Source of the DNA: Flammeovirgaceae bacterium | GTDB lineage: Bacteria; Bacteroidota; Bacteroidia; Cytophagales; Cyclobacteriaceae | Reading direction: 5' to 3' | Length of the DNA: 64,000 bases | Assembly: GCA_021298355.1 (NCBI GenBank) | Contig: JAJTEH010000003.1 | Span: 124,001-188,000, forward strand | Shown here: one piece after another, positions 7,824-15,536 of the stretch | How the letters are laid out: each line of letters opens with the position of its first letter | Position numbering within the stretch: the first letter of the stretch is position 1 | Program-made: the position numbers and the translations under genes | The notes under the pieces: model-generated | The model's database searches: none | The model's input: the letters and a program-made list of their open reading frames with translations, nothing else | What the model was told of the DNA's origin: nothing

Positions 7824-8917
7824 TGAAAAATTTGACCTTTATTTTTGTATTGATAATCGTTTCTGCTTTCACTTTTCAGCATGATAGTTTTGATTCGGGT
7901 GATTCGTTCTCGTTTGATTCCTTACGTTATCCAAATGAAAAGCATTTGCAAAACATTAAGCAAATAACTTTTGGTGGCGACAATGCCGAGGCTTACTGGA
8001 GTTTTGATGGAACGAAAGTTGTGTTTCAATCGAATTACCGTTTATGGGGCAATATGTGTGATCAGATTTTTTATACACCTATTGAAGGCGTTAATCTGAA
8101 AGAACAAAAACCAAAACGTATTTCAACAGGTAAGGGGAGAACCACGTGTTCTTACTTTTTACCCGGAAATAACACTGTTGTATATGCTTCAACTCACTTG
8201 GGTGGCGATGATTGCCCCAAAGAACCGGAAAGAGTACTAGGAGGTAAATACTTGTGGTCTGTGTTTGACAGTTACGATATTTTTGTGGCTGATTTAAATG
8301 GCAACATTACCAAACAATTAACCAACACGCCCGGTTACGATGCCGAAGCTACGGTATCGCCCAAAGGAGATAAAATAGTTTTTACCTCAGTTCGAAATGG
8401 TGATTTGGATTTATACACCATGAATATTGATGGAACCAACGTAAAGCAAATTACCAATACATTAGGCTACGATGGCGGTGCATTCTTCTCTCCGGATGGC
8501 AAGAAAATTGTATTTCGTGCTTCGCGTTTTAAAACAGAAGAAGAAAAAGAAGAATATAAAACCTTACTAAAACAAGGATTGGTTGCGCCAACTAACATGG
8601 AAATTTTTGTTTGCAATGTAGATGGAAGTGGATTAAAACAAATTACGAATTTAGGCAAAGCCAATTGGGCGCCTTTTTATCATCCATCAGGCAAGAAAAT
8701 TCTTTTCTCTTCTAATCATCACGGTCAACGCGGCTATCAGTTTAATTTATTTATGATCAATGAAGATGGTAGTGGATTGGAACAAGTTACGTACGATAAC
8801 ATTTTCGATTCATTTCCCATGTTTTCTCCGGATGGAAAGAAACTGGTTTTTTCCAGTAACAGAAACAATGGTGGAACACGATTTACTAATTTATTTGTAG
8901 CAGATTGGGTTGATTAA
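7823..8917 (+). CDS. TolB-like PD40 beta-propeller protein, secreted
   Basis: 364-residue protein with an N-terminal signal sequence (MKNLTFIFVLIIVSAFTF) and four or five PD40/WD40-like blades. Clear copies are ATVSPKGDKIVFTSVRNG with LYTMNIDGTNVKQITN, then FFSPDGKKIVFRASR, then HPSGKKILFSSNHHG with LFMINEDGSGLEQVT, and a last FSPDGKKLVFSSNRNNG. This matches the C-terminal propeller of TolB, but the N-terminal TolB domain is missing, so it is not a TolB orthologue. Probably a periplasmic interaction scaffold. Its ATG overlaps the fadD stop; a functional link with fatty-acid activation is unproven. Confidence 0.8.
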   Translation: MKNLTFIFVLIIVSAFTFQHDSFDSGDSFSFDSLRYPNEKHLQNIKQITFGGDNAEAYWSFDGTKVVFQSNYRLWGNMCDQIFYTPIEGVNLKEQKPKRISTGKGRTTCSYFLPGNNTVVYASTHLGGDDCPKEPERVLGGKYLWSVFDSYDIFVADLNGNITKQLTNTPGYDAEATVSPKGDKIVFTSVRNGDLDLYTMNIDGTNVKQITNTLGYDGGAFFSPDGKKIVFRASRFKTEEEKEEYKTLLKQGLVAPTNMEIFVCNVDGSGLKQITNLGKANWAPFYHPSGKKILFSSNHHGQRGYQFNLFMINEDGSGLEQVTYDNIFDSFPMFSPDGKKLVFSSNRNNGGTRFTNLFVADWVD

Positions 8918-8955
8918 ATCTTTGATTAAATTGAACATCTCTTAAAGCAAATTTT

Positions 8956-9390
8956 ATGCAAGGCTTCTTCGAACATCAATATTTAACGTATAAGAAAAAC
9001 CACTTACGCAACTTGTTGGCACTGGCTAAATCCGACAGCCACATGCACGAAAAAGAGGTGGAATTGCTTTTTAAAATCGGCCATAAGTATGGTTTGAAAG
9101 ATTGGCAAATTCAGAATCTGATTGATGAATCTGAAAAGTTTGAGTTGAATGTACCGGATAACTTCAACGACCGCATGAACTTGTTGTACGATTTAGTTTT
9201 GATGGTGTGGGCCGATGGTGTAGTTGAAAAAAGAGAGATCAATTTTTTTGAAGAAGTAGCCCAAAAATTTAAGATGGATAAAAAGGTGGTACCCTTCTTA
9301 TTAAAAGTTTTTGATAACGGCACACCTCCACCAGCAGACGAGTGGATTGAAATTAAAAGAGAAGCAAAAGAGAAATTTGAATTGAAGTAG
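8956..9390 (+). CDS. TerB-like domain protein
   Basis: 144-residue, all-helical, soluble protein with the duplicated pattern of the TerB/DjlA-like fold: LLALAKSDSHMHEKEVELLF followed by LYDLVLMVWADGVVEKREINFF. Each half has an acidic loop that in TerB binds metal. No signal peptide or membrane segment is present. No other tellurite-resistance genes are nearby, so a role in tellurite resistance should not be assumed; many Bacteroidota have such stand-alone copies of unknown function. It follows the propeller gene after 38 bases and may be co-transcribed. Confidence 0.7.
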   Translation: MQGFFEHQYLTYKKNHLRNLLALAKSDSHMHEKEVELLFKIGHKYGLKDWQIQNLIDESEKFELNVPDNFNDRMNLLYDLVLMVWADGVVEKREINFFEEVAQKFKMDKKVVPFLLKVFDNGTPPPADEWIEIKREAKEKFELK

Positions 9391-9484
9391 TTTGCGTGCC
9401 ATTTTAAAGTAGTTGTTGTGTAACTACTTAAATTTTGATCGGATACAATTCGAATAAAATAATTCTACATTATTTAAATTCTGA

Positions 9485-9515
9485 AATACTGATTTAACGA
9501 TCAGTATTTTTTTTT
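9485..9515 (+). terminator. Intrinsic terminator after the terB-like gene
   Basis: AATACTGAT / ATCAGTATT forms a perfect 9-bp stem with loop TTAACG and is followed by at least seven T residues. It lies about 95 bases past the terB-like stop and would close the fadD-propeller-terB transcription unit. Confidence 0.75.
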
Positions 9516-9573
9516 GAATCTTATGTAAACAAAAAATGCCGACCACATGATCAGCATTTATTTTGTCGGGGTA

Positions 9574-9626
9574 TGCTGACGTTAGAGTCAGCATCGAGAC
9601 AATTCGCTTAAGCGAATTCGTCTCGA
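9574..9626. repeat. Double-hairpin block in unit 1
   Basis: Two adjacent palindromes: TGCTGAC/GTCAGCA with a 6-nt loop (9574-9593), then TCGAGAC/GTCTCGA enclosing the perfect palindrome AATTCGCTTAAGCGAATT (9594-9626). The block sits between the tRNA-end repeat (...GGGGTA) and CCAGGATT. In the true tRNA-Pro gene these two sequences are directly adjacent, as if the block had been inserted precisely between them. The GIY-YIG stop codon lies inside the second palindrome. Confidence 0.8.
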
Positions 9627-9883
9627 CCAGGATTTTCATAGGAGTATTTAGCTATGAAATCTTCTAGACGTTTTCTGTTTAGATTTTTGAGTTTTCTTTC
9701 TAAAATCATCGCCTCACCTCTCGAGTTTTTAGTGGTAGACCAAACTAAAGTCCAGGGTTTATATTTTGCGGTATAATTTTCTAAACCATCGTTATGTCGT
9801 TTAATTCTATTGGTAAGGTTAGAAGTTTGCCCGATGTAAAATGTATGGAAGCCAGGGGAGTAGATTATATAAACATAGAACAT
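9608..9883 (-). CDS. GIY-YIG nuclease domain protein, unit 1 copy
   Basis: 91-residue stand-alone GIY-YIG domain. The ATG at 9881-9883 gives MFYVYIIYSPGFHTFYIGQT, containing the paired YVYII ... YIGQT motif, followed by TNRIKRHNDG and a C-terminal basic helix LERKLKNLNRKRLEDFI. Proteins of this size (UPF0213/UvrC-like) are putative nucleases; the substrate is unknown. Frame extension upstream into the repeat is possible but would read through the tRNA terminator and is unlikely. The last residues are encoded by the hairpin block. A second, truncated copy lies 361 bp away. Confidence 0.82.
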   Translation of the reverse strand: MFYVYIIYSPGFHTFYIGQTSNLTNRIKRHNDGLENYTAKYKPWTLVWSTTKNSRGEAMILERKLKNLNRKRLEDFIAKYSYENPGRDEFA

Positions 9884-9934
9884 GCAAAAACAAAAAATGC
9901 CGACCACATGATCAGCATTTATTTTGTCGGGGTA

Positions 9935-9987
9935 TGCTGACGTTAGAGTCAGCATCGAGACAATTCGCTTAAGCGAATTCGTCTCGA
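9935..9987. repeat. Double-hairpin block in unit 2
   Basis: Identical to the block in unit 1 (9574-9626): two adjacent palindromes between the tRNA-end repeat and CCAGGATT. Both copies appear unchanged, while the neighbouring coding frame has five substitutions. Confidence 0.8.
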
Positions 9988-9998
9988 CCAGGATTTTC

Positions 9999-10244
9999 TT
10001 AGGAGTATTTAGCTATGAAATCTTCCAGACGTTTTCTGTTTAGATTTTTGAGTTTTCTTTCTAAAATCATCGCCTCACCTCTCGAGTTTTTAGTGGTAGA
10101 CCAAACTAAAGTCCAGGGTTTATACTTTGCGGTATAATTTTCTAAACCATCGTTATGTCGTTTAATTCTATTGGTAATGTTAGAAGTTTGCCCGATGTAA
10201 AATGTACGGAAGCCAGGGGAGTAGATTATATAAACATAGAACAT
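9999..10244 (-). pseudogene. GIY-YIG nuclease domain protein, unit 2 copy with premature stop
   Basis: Same reading frame as the unit 1 copy, starting at the ATG at 10242-10244 (MFYVYIIYSPGFRTFYIGQT). A single base change turns the TAT codon after KYS into TAA, so the product is 81 residues and lacks the last ten residues of the other copy. The GIY-YIG core and basic helix remain, so it may still be functional; I label it a probable early-stage pseudogene. Other differences are His to Arg and Leu to Ile. Confidence 0.65.
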
Positions 10245-10252
10245 GCAAAAAC

Positions 10253-10281
10253 AAAAAATGCCGACCACATGATCAGCATTT
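10253..10281 (-). terminator. Intrinsic terminator of tRNA-Pro
   Basis: On the minus strand AAATGCTGATCA pairs with TGGTCGGCATTT (three G-U pairs) around a 2-nt loop and is followed by T residues. Two further copies exist at the same place in the 361-bp repeat units. Confidence 0.75.
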
Positions 10282-10287
10282 ATTTTG

Positions 10288-10361
10288 TCGGGGTACCAGG
10301 ATTCGAACCTGGGACCCCCTGGTCCCAAACCAGGTGCGCTACCGGACTGCGCTACACCCCG
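10288..10361 (-). tRNA. tRNA-Pro (TGG)
   Basis: 74 nt. The acceptor CGGGGTG pairs with TACCCCG, discriminator A. The D arm is GCGCAGTCCGGTAGCGC and the anticodon stem CTGG/CCAG holds the loop TTTGGGA with anticodon TGG. The T arm CCAGG TTCGAAT CCTGG is canonical. No CCA is encoded. Its 3' end is the source of the three direct repeats described here. Confidence 0.96.
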
Positions 10362-10428
10362 AACAATCTTTAAGGGTTGCAAAAGTAGAATTATAAATTG
10401 AAAATAAAACTACTCTAAACTTTTTTTG

Positions 10429-10502
10429 TGATCCGACAGGGACTCGAACCCCGAACCTGCTGCTTAGAAGGCAGCTGCTCTATCCAGTTGAGCTATCGGA
10501 CC
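10429..10502 (-). tRNA. tRNA-Arg (TCT)
   Basis: 74 nt. The acceptor GGTCCGA pairs with TCGGATC, discriminator A. The D arm is AGCTCAACTGGATAGAGC. The anticodon hairpin GCTGC/GCAGC has the loop CTTCTAA with anticodon TCT. The T-arm loop is TTCGAGT. No CCA is encoded. Confidence 0.96.
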
Positions 10503-10510
10503 CAAAACAT

Positions 10511-10600
<90 letters not shown>

Positions 10601-10608
10601 GTGTTTGT

Positions 10609-10631
10609 TTTTTTCGGCATCCCCGAAAAAA
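10609..10631. repeat. Hairpin between tRNA-Ser and the upstream membrane protein gene
   Basis: TTTTTTCGG / CCGAAAAAA forms a 9-bp inverted repeat with a 5-nt loop. On neither strand is it followed by a run of T, so it is not a standard rho-independent terminator. It might help to separate the protein gene from the tRNA operon or act in processing. Confidence 0.4.
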
Positions 10632-10692
10632 GAGTTGCAAATATAACGGAACAGTCCGATTTCCCAACCTTCAATCCTAAACATTGAAGTAT

Positions 10693-11043
10693 TTAATAAT
10701 ATAAATTCTTTTTTTTCGGTTGTCGTAAATAAGATCCGGTTAGGGCGGCTAAACCACCACCTAAACCGCCAATAAGTGTTGTTAATGAAATCAGAATGGT
10801 TTTATTCACATTGAAAACAGCAGCCACTATATCTGCTAAAGGAGCGAGGCTTTCACTATTTATCCAAAGTATATAACCTAACCATAGTGCGCTTATCGCA
10901 ATAAAACCCGACAGAAAATTTTTACCTGAATGTAAAAATATACCACCACAAAAACCGGCTATGGCAATGCTCCACCACGGTAAAAAAAATTCTAGCAATA
11001 AAGCTGCAAAAAAGATGAAAAGTATTTGTTGTAAAAGTCTCAT
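10693..11043 (-). CDS. Small membrane protein, unknown function
   Basis: 116 residues with three or four predicted hydrophobic segments (FIFFAALLLEFFLPWWSIAI, then GFIAISALWLGYILW, then ILISLTTLIGGLGGGLAALTG) and a basic tail YLRQPKKKNLYY. No family is recognised with certainty. The ATG overlaps the stop of the penicillin-acylase-like gene (ATGA), so the two are probably translated together, and it may act in the inner membrane near that periplasmic enzyme. Confidence 0.6.
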   Translation of the reverse strand: MRLLQQILFIFFAALLLEFFLPWWSIAIAGFCGGIFLHSGKNFLSGFIAISALWLGYILWINSESLAPLADIVAAVFNVNKTILISLTTLIGGLGGGLAALTGSYLRQPKKKNLYY

Positions 11044-13493
11044 GGCAATAATGGAGTGAAAGTGATACTTTTTGTTTTAGTTTCTTCAGAAAGTGTGTGC
11101 ATAAAATCGAGTTCGAAATAGCGGCCTTGTGTCCAACGCTCAAGAAATCGATCGTAATATGGACTACCAGGATTACCCGATTGCCCACCCGGATAGGTGG
11201 CCCAGGTTTTTACTTTAGTTTTTTCCAGGCTTGTAACCATACGCCAGCTTGGGCCATGCGTACGCGAATGTGCATTTACGATATCGTGGTTGCCACCATG
11301 CCTAACGGGAATATTCAAAGCTTGTATGCGCAGTAAATGACCGATATAACTGCCTTTGTAATCTGCCCAACTTACTTTGCTTTGTTTTTTATCTTCTTTC
11401 CATTTAGCAATTTGCTTTACACTTTCTCTGAATGCCTGCAACACTATTAATTGTGCATTTTCTTTTTCTGGTGTTGCCTGGTTATCAAACCAACTTAAAT
11501 CAGGATAATTCTTTAACAGAAAAATTGTATGAAAGGCTGTAGGATAGGAGAGGGAAGTGTTTTCTTTTCTTAACTCGTCCCATAACAAAGGAACAAGCGC
11601 ATCCCACCAGGCTTCGTAATAGCTTGCCCCTTCGGATTCTATTTCGTTAAAGTAATTCCATGTGCGTAGAATTTCTATGGCTTTTCTTTCATCATTATTT
11701 AAAGCAGAAATACTTTCAATACTTTGTAAAAAATACGGAAGACTTTCGGCAGCTTTCAAATTAAAATTATCGCTGTGTAGTTTCATTACATCTTGAATGG
11801 AAACCCGAGGATTTTTGCCTAATACATCATTGATTCTTCGGTTGCGATACGCCTCGTAAGTACTTGCATGTATGTAATACGGGTAGGTAGAGTCGGCAGG
11901 ATATTGATTGGCACTGCTAACAAAACCACGTAGAGGATTTTTCTCCATCACATTATGTTCGTTAGGTATAAAGGCCTGCCAACCATTGGTAGTTAAGGTT
12001 CCATCAAGCACAAATTTTCCTTCTTGTTTTCTTCTTACCGGAAATTTTCCTTGCACACGCATAGCTACATCGCCTTGTACCGATGCAAAAGCAAAATTTT
12101 GTGCCGGGCCACTGTAATGATTAAGGGCTTTCATATAATCGGTATAATTTTTTGCCCTATTCAATTCATAAAAGGTTTGGCTCTCATTAGATACATCGTG
12201 CGCAATCCATCTAAAGGCATAATGTTTTAAATTATCAGTAGCTTGAAAATTATCATCGTACACAACAGGTCCCCAATGGGTATAAATAACGGTATCTATA
12301 TAAGGTTCGCCATCGCGCAACGCAAAAGTTTCGGTTACTTTTTTACTATCAACCCAATTGCCATCAAGTAAATATTTGTTTTTTGCAGCGTCTTTAAATT
12401 CAATCTTATACCAATCAACTAAATCGCGCTGAGCGTTGGTTACTGCCCAGGCAACAGAATCGGTAAAACCAATAATTACATGCGGTGCACCGGGTAAAGA
12501 TGCACCCATTACATTTACTTCATTCGTATGCAATTGTATAGCAAACCAAATAGAAGGAAGGCTAAGCGATAAATGTGGGTCGCTACTAAGCATAGGCGAG
12601 CCTGTTTCGGTTTTACTTCCGTGTACTGCCCAGTTGTTTGAGCCTGTTGTAGGATCTGAACCTGGAATTTTCTGTTGGATTTTTATGAGTTCATCGGGTA
12701 GCGCAAGCGGTTTGCTGGTTACAACAACCGGATCGAACTTCCACTGCCCCGGTTTGGATACGATGGGTTCACCAACTTTTTCTCTGTCGGGATATAACAA
12801 GTCTACCGCATCTCTACCAAATAAAGTCAGTGCGTTTGTCATCTCTATATCTTTATCGCCCATGTTAAGCGTTTGTGCCATGCTTCTGAGCAAAAGCGCA
12901 CACTTTAAGGTGGTCCACGTTTCGGGTTCGTAATCCAGTAATTTGTATTCGAAAGGAAAATCTTTGTACGAAAGCGACTTAAGATATTGGTTTACCCCAT
13001 CTGTGTATTGTTCAACCGCAAGTTTGGAAGTAGAAGAAGACATCATGCCCTCTAATGCTTTCTGCGCAGCGTAAACCATACCAAGTCTGCGTTGGCTACG
13101 GTCGTAATTGAGTACAGCATTGTCTTTTCCTGCGCCAACTATTTCAGAAATTCTTCCGGCTGCAGCGTGTGTTTGAAACTCCATTTGCCACAACCTATGC
13201 ATGGCGGTAACATACCCTTGCGCTAAATACAAATCGGCATCGGTATCAGCAAAAATGTGTGGTATTAGAAGAGAATCGTGGTAGATAGTAACTCTTTTTT
13301 GCAGGCCGGCTAGCGAAATTTCTTTGGCATCAACACCTTGATGCGTTTCTATATTTTGCCAAAAGCCATGGAAGGGATCCAGAAATTTTCCTAAAGGAGG
13401 AATTCGATTTCCGCCTATCGGATGACTAGAAGATAACAATCCAAAAAAAATTAGAGTTATAATGAGTGAAGCTAAAAAGGGAACTATTCTCAT
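11040..13493 (-). CDS. Penicillin acylase family protein (Ntn hydrolase)
   Basis: 817-residue secreted Ntn hydrolase that would cleave amide bonds of penicillins, acyl-homoserine lactones or other N-acyl substrates after autocatalytic processing. The N terminus (MRIVPFLASLIITLIFFGLL) is a signal or anchor. The small-chain region has YLAQGYVTAMHRLWQMEF. The autocleavage site and nucleophile is Ser285 in TTGSNNWAVHGS, and SDPHL plus PGAPHVIIGFTDSVAWAVTN follow as expected. The chosen ATG (13491-13493) avoids overlap with the divergent kdsC gene; an upstream in-frame start would add 43 residues. The true substrate cannot be inferred. Confidence 0.9.
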   Translation of the reverse strand: MRIVPFLASLIITLIFFGLLSSSHPIGGNRIPPLGKFLDPFHGFWQNIETHQGVDAKEISLAGLQKRVTIYHDSLLIPHIFADTDADLYLAQGYVTAMHRLWQMEFQTHAAAGRISEIVGAGKDNAVLNYDRSQRRLGMVYAAQKALEGMMSSSTSKLAVEQYTDGVNQYLKSLSYKDFPFEYKLLDYEPETWTTLKCALLLRSMAQTLNMGDKDIEMTNALTLFGRDAVDLLYPDREKVGEPIVSKPGQWKFDPVVVTSKPLALPDELIKIQQKIPGSDPTTGSNNWAVHGSKTETGSPMLSSDPHLSLSLPSIWFAIQLHTNEVNVMGASLPGAPHVIIGFTDSVAWAVTNAQRDLVDWYKIEFKDAAKNKYLLDGNWVDSKKVTETFALRDGEPYIDTVIYTHWGPVVYDDNFQATDNLKHYAFRWIAHDVSNESQTFYELNRAKNYTDYMKALNHYSGPAQNFAFASVQGDVAMRVQGKFPVRRKQEGKFVLDGTLTTNGWQAFIPNEHNVMEKNPLRGFVSSANQYPADSTYPYYIHASTYEAYRNRRINDVLGKNPRVSIQDVMKLHSDNFNLKAAESLPYFLQSIESISALNNDERKAIEILRTWNYFNEIESEGASYYEAWWDALVPLLWDELRKENTSLSYPTAFHTIFLLKNYPDLSWFDNQATPEKENAQLIVLQAFRESVKQIAKWKEDKKQSKVSWADYKGSYIGHLLRIQALNIPVRHGGNHDIVNAHSRTHGPSWRMVTSLEKTKVKTWATYPGGQSGNPGSPYYDRFLERWTQGRYFELDFMHTLSEETKTKSITFTPLLP

Positions 13494-13568
13494 TTCCGGT
13501 AGATTTAGTGCTTGAATGTAAAAAGCTTTTCCTAATTTTCGGATTATTTCTACTCGAACGGTAAGGTT

Positions 13569-14105
13569 TTGAAACAAATTCTTGAAAAATACAGCAAAGA
13601 GCAAGTAAAAAAAGCTGCACAAATACAGGCACTCTTTTTTGATGTAGATGGTGTTTTAACCGATGGTAAAATAGTGTATGACGAAACCGGAAAAGAGATA
13701 AAACGATTTAACGTGAAAGACGGACAAATAATCGCATATCTTAAAAAATCGGGTTTGGTTGTAGGTGCTATATCTGGCAGAGAGTCGGCCACAACAGCCA
13801 AACGCGCAGCAGAACTTAAATTAGATTTTTGCCATCAGGGAATAGTAGATAAAGCTTCGGTTGTAGAAAAATTAGCCAAACATTACAATATAAAACTAAA
13901 AGACATTGCTTACATAGGCGATGATGTGAACGATGTAAAAGTATTTGATATAGTTGGTTTGCCGGTTTGCCCCGCAGACACGTTCGACTATATAAAAGAC
14001 CGTGTAAAACTTGTAACCAAGGTAAAAGGCGGACAAGGTGTGTTGCGCGAAGTAGCCGATTTAGTTTTGGCGGCACGCGGAGAGTTCGAAAAAATTTTAA
14101 AATAA
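13569..14105 (+). CDS. kdsC: KdsC-type 3-deoxy-manno-octulosonate-8-phosphate phosphatase
   Basis: 178-residue HAD phosphatase of the C0 (capless) type that removes phosphate from Kdo-8-P. Motif I is FFDVDGVLTDG, motif II is AISGRES, motif III Lys lies in the following helix, and motif IV is YIGDDVNDV. The start is a TTG at 13569 with AAGG just upstream; no better in-frame ATG exists before the DVDG motif. Next to it lies kdsA, so the pair makes Kdo for LPS core. It is divergent from the acylase gene with a spacer of 75 bases. A related role in nonulosonate phosphatase chemistry is conceivable but less likely. Confidence 0.9.
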   Translation: MKQILEKYSKEQVKKAAQIQALFFDVDGVLTDGKIVYDETGKEIKRFNVKDGQIIAYLKKSGLVVGAISGRESATTAKRAAELKLDFCHQGIVDKASVVEKLAKHYNIKLKDIAYIGDDVNDVKVFDIVGLPVCPADTFDYIKDRVKLVTKVKGGQGVLREVADLVLAARGEFEKILK

Positions 14106-14123
14106 GAAATAGATCAATCTATC

Positions 14124-14948
14124 ATGGAAATATTTAAAGAGAAGGTAAACGTTACAGACACCATAACACTAGGTGGAGATAAAATGGTATTATTTGCCGG
14201 ACCATGTGCAGCAGAAAGTATAGAGATTTGTAGCGAAGTAGCCGAAAAAGTAAAAGGCATCTGTCAACAGTTAGATATACAATATGTGTTCAAATCATCG
14301 TTCGATAAAGCCAACCGCACATCAGCAGGATCTTACAGAGGGCCTACTATGGAAGGTGGTATACAAATTCTTGAAAGGATAAAGAAAGATTTCAATTTGC
14401 CTATAGTTACCGATGTACACGAAAGTTATCAGTGTGCAGAGGTAAGCCATGTTGCAGATGTATTACAGATACCGGCCTTTCTTTGCAGGCAAACAGATTT
14501 GTTAAAAGCTGCTGCCCGCACAGGAAAAGCGGTTAAAATAAAAAAGGGGCAGTTTATGGCCCCGGAAGACATGCAGTTTGCAGTAGCAAAAGTAAAAGGT
14601 GAAGGCAACAACAAAGTATTTTTAACAGAGCGTGGAACAACGTTCGGCTATAATAACTTAGTAGTAGATATGCGCAGTTTACCTATAATGCGCCAATATA
14701 CGCCCGTTGTTTTTGATGTAACCCATAGTGTGCAGCGCCCCGGTGGCTTGGGTGGATCCAGTGGTGGCGACAGACAATTTACGCCTTATCTTGCCAAAGC
14801 AGCCGCAGCAGTAGGAGTAGATGGATTTTTTATCGAGACACATCCAAACCCGGTTAAAGCACTAAGCGATGGCCCCAACATGATACCGTTAAACGAAGTA
14901 GAAACGTTTATAGAAAACATCTACAAAATCTGGAAGCTAAACAGATAA
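14124..14948 (+). CDS. kdsA: 2-dehydro-3-deoxyphosphooctonate aldolase (Kdo-8-P synthase)
   Basis: Condenses phosphoenolpyruvate with arabinose-5-phosphate to Kdo-8-phosphate. 274 residues, usual length. Diagnostic stretches are LFAGPCAAES near residue 25, FKSSFDKANRTS, VTDVHE, IPAFLCRQTDLL, KKGQFMAPEDM, TERGTTFGYNN and FDVTHSVQRPGG. The Cys in AGPCAAES corresponds to the metal-ligand Cys of the metal-dependent class, in place of Asn in the E. coli type. It follows kdsC by 18 bases and precedes the NusG-like gene by 16 bases, so one operon is likely. Confidence 0.96.
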   Translation: MEIFKEKVNVTDTITLGGDKMVLFAGPCAAESIEICSEVAEKVKGICQQLDIQYVFKSSFDKANRTSAGSYRGPTMEGGIQILERIKKDFNLPIVTDVHESYQCAEVSHVADVLQIPAFLCRQTDLLKAAARTGKAVKIKKGQFMAPEDMQFAVAKVKGEGNNKVFLTERGTTFGYNNLVVDMRSLPIMRQYTPVVFDVTHSVQRPGGLGGSSGGDRQFTPYLAKAAAAVGVDGFFIETHPNPVKALSDGPNMIPLNEVETFIENIYKIWKLNR

Positions 14949-14964
14949 TTTATCGGCATTACAC

Positions 14965-15468
14965 GTGGCGGCAGAAAAAAAGTGGTTGGTATTTTATACT
15001 GCCAGCAGGCAGGAAAAGAAATCGGCAGATAAATTAGTAGCCGATGGGTACGAAGTTTTTTTGCCCACACAAGTACAGGTTCGGCAATGGAGCGACCGTA
15101 AAAAGAAAGTTGAAGTGCCCCTGTTTAATGGTTATCTTTTTGTACGTGAAACCGAGCAAAAAATTGATTTGATTTTAAAAACACCCGGAATTGTTCGAAA
15201 TATCAGACATAACAATAAACCTGCTGTGTTGCATGAAGAAGAATATCAAACCATCCTACGATTTTTAAACTCAGGTTATTTTGTTGAGGCTGATAAGCAA
15301 GAAAATTTTGAAAAAGGTGAGAAAGTGATAATTACCGAAGGTCAGTTAAAAGGGTTAGAAGGCATTATAACCGGAACAGGATCTCAACAAAAATTCAGGG
15401 TTTTGATCAACACATTAGGTGTTAACCTGACAGTTACAATAAATTCTCTGGCCTTATCAAAACATTGA
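14965..15468 (+). CDS. NusG-like transcription antiterminator (UpxY type)
   Basis: 167-residue NusG paralogue with an N-terminal NGN domain (WLVFYTASRQEKKSADKL, FLPTQVQVRQWSDRKK, PLFNGYLFVR) and a C-terminal KOW domain (FEKGEKVIITEGQLKGLEGI). In Bacteroides, UpxY proteins of this size and architecture let RNA polymerase read through the leader of the capsule operon that they head. This one lies just before a strong terminator and the glycan locus, so the same role is likely. Start is GTG at 14965; no closer ATG. Confidence 0.88.
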   Translation: MAAEKKWLVFYTASRQEKKSADKLVADGYEVFLPTQVQVRQWSDRKKKVEVPLFNGYLFVRETEQKIDLILKTPGIVRNIRHNNKPAVLHEEEYQTILRFLNSGYFVEADKQENFEKGEKVIITEGQLKGLEGIITGTGSQQKFRVLINTLGVNLTVTINSLALSKH

Positions 15469-15488
15469 CCATCAATCTATTATAATTT

Positions 15489-15519
15489 GATTGAGTAATT
15501 TTATTACTCAATCTTTTTT
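15489..15519 (+). terminator. Intrinsic terminator downstream of the NusG-like gene
   Basis: A perfect 10-bp stem GATTGAGTAA/TTACTCAATC with a 5-nt loop and six T residues. It separates kdsC-kdsA-nusG-like from the regulator and glycan genes. It may simply end the kds operon, or it may be a target of the antiterminator encoded just upstream. Confidence 0.88.
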
Positions 15520-15536
15520 CCCTTTATATTTGGGTT

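Larger units (their letters stand above)
9530..10295 (-). repeat. Tandem 361-bp units bracketed by tRNA-Pro 3'-end direct repeats
   Basis: A 44-nt segment made of the tRNA-Pro terminator and the last bases of its acceptor strand occurs three times, at 9530-9573, 9891-9934 and 10252-10295, with a spacing of exactly 361 bp. Between copies lie two near-identical units, each with a GIY-YIG reading frame and a 53-nt block of two hairpins. By eye the units differ at five positions: two silent, two missense and one nonsense in the coding frame. Only the third copy of the repeat is attached to an intact tRNA. The layout resembles attachment-type repeats made when an element enters a tRNA 3' end, followed by tandem duplication. 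Confidence 0.85.

Noticed and set aside
8956-9390. Tellurite-resistance operon
   Set aside because: Only a single TerB-like domain is present without TerC, TerD or TerZ genes.
9424-9639. Minus-strand reading frame beside unit 1 of the GIY-YIG repeats
   Set aside because: It reads through the terminator, the tRNA-end repeat and a hairpin block and has no recognisable domain; it is a chance frame.
9530-10295. CRISPR array
   Set aside because: Three direct repeats exist, but the spacing is 361 bp, the intervening units are nearly identical and coding, and no cas gene is present.
10155-10396. Plus-strand frames across tRNA-Pro
   Set aside because: They are antisense to the GIY-YIG copy and to an intact tRNA gene.
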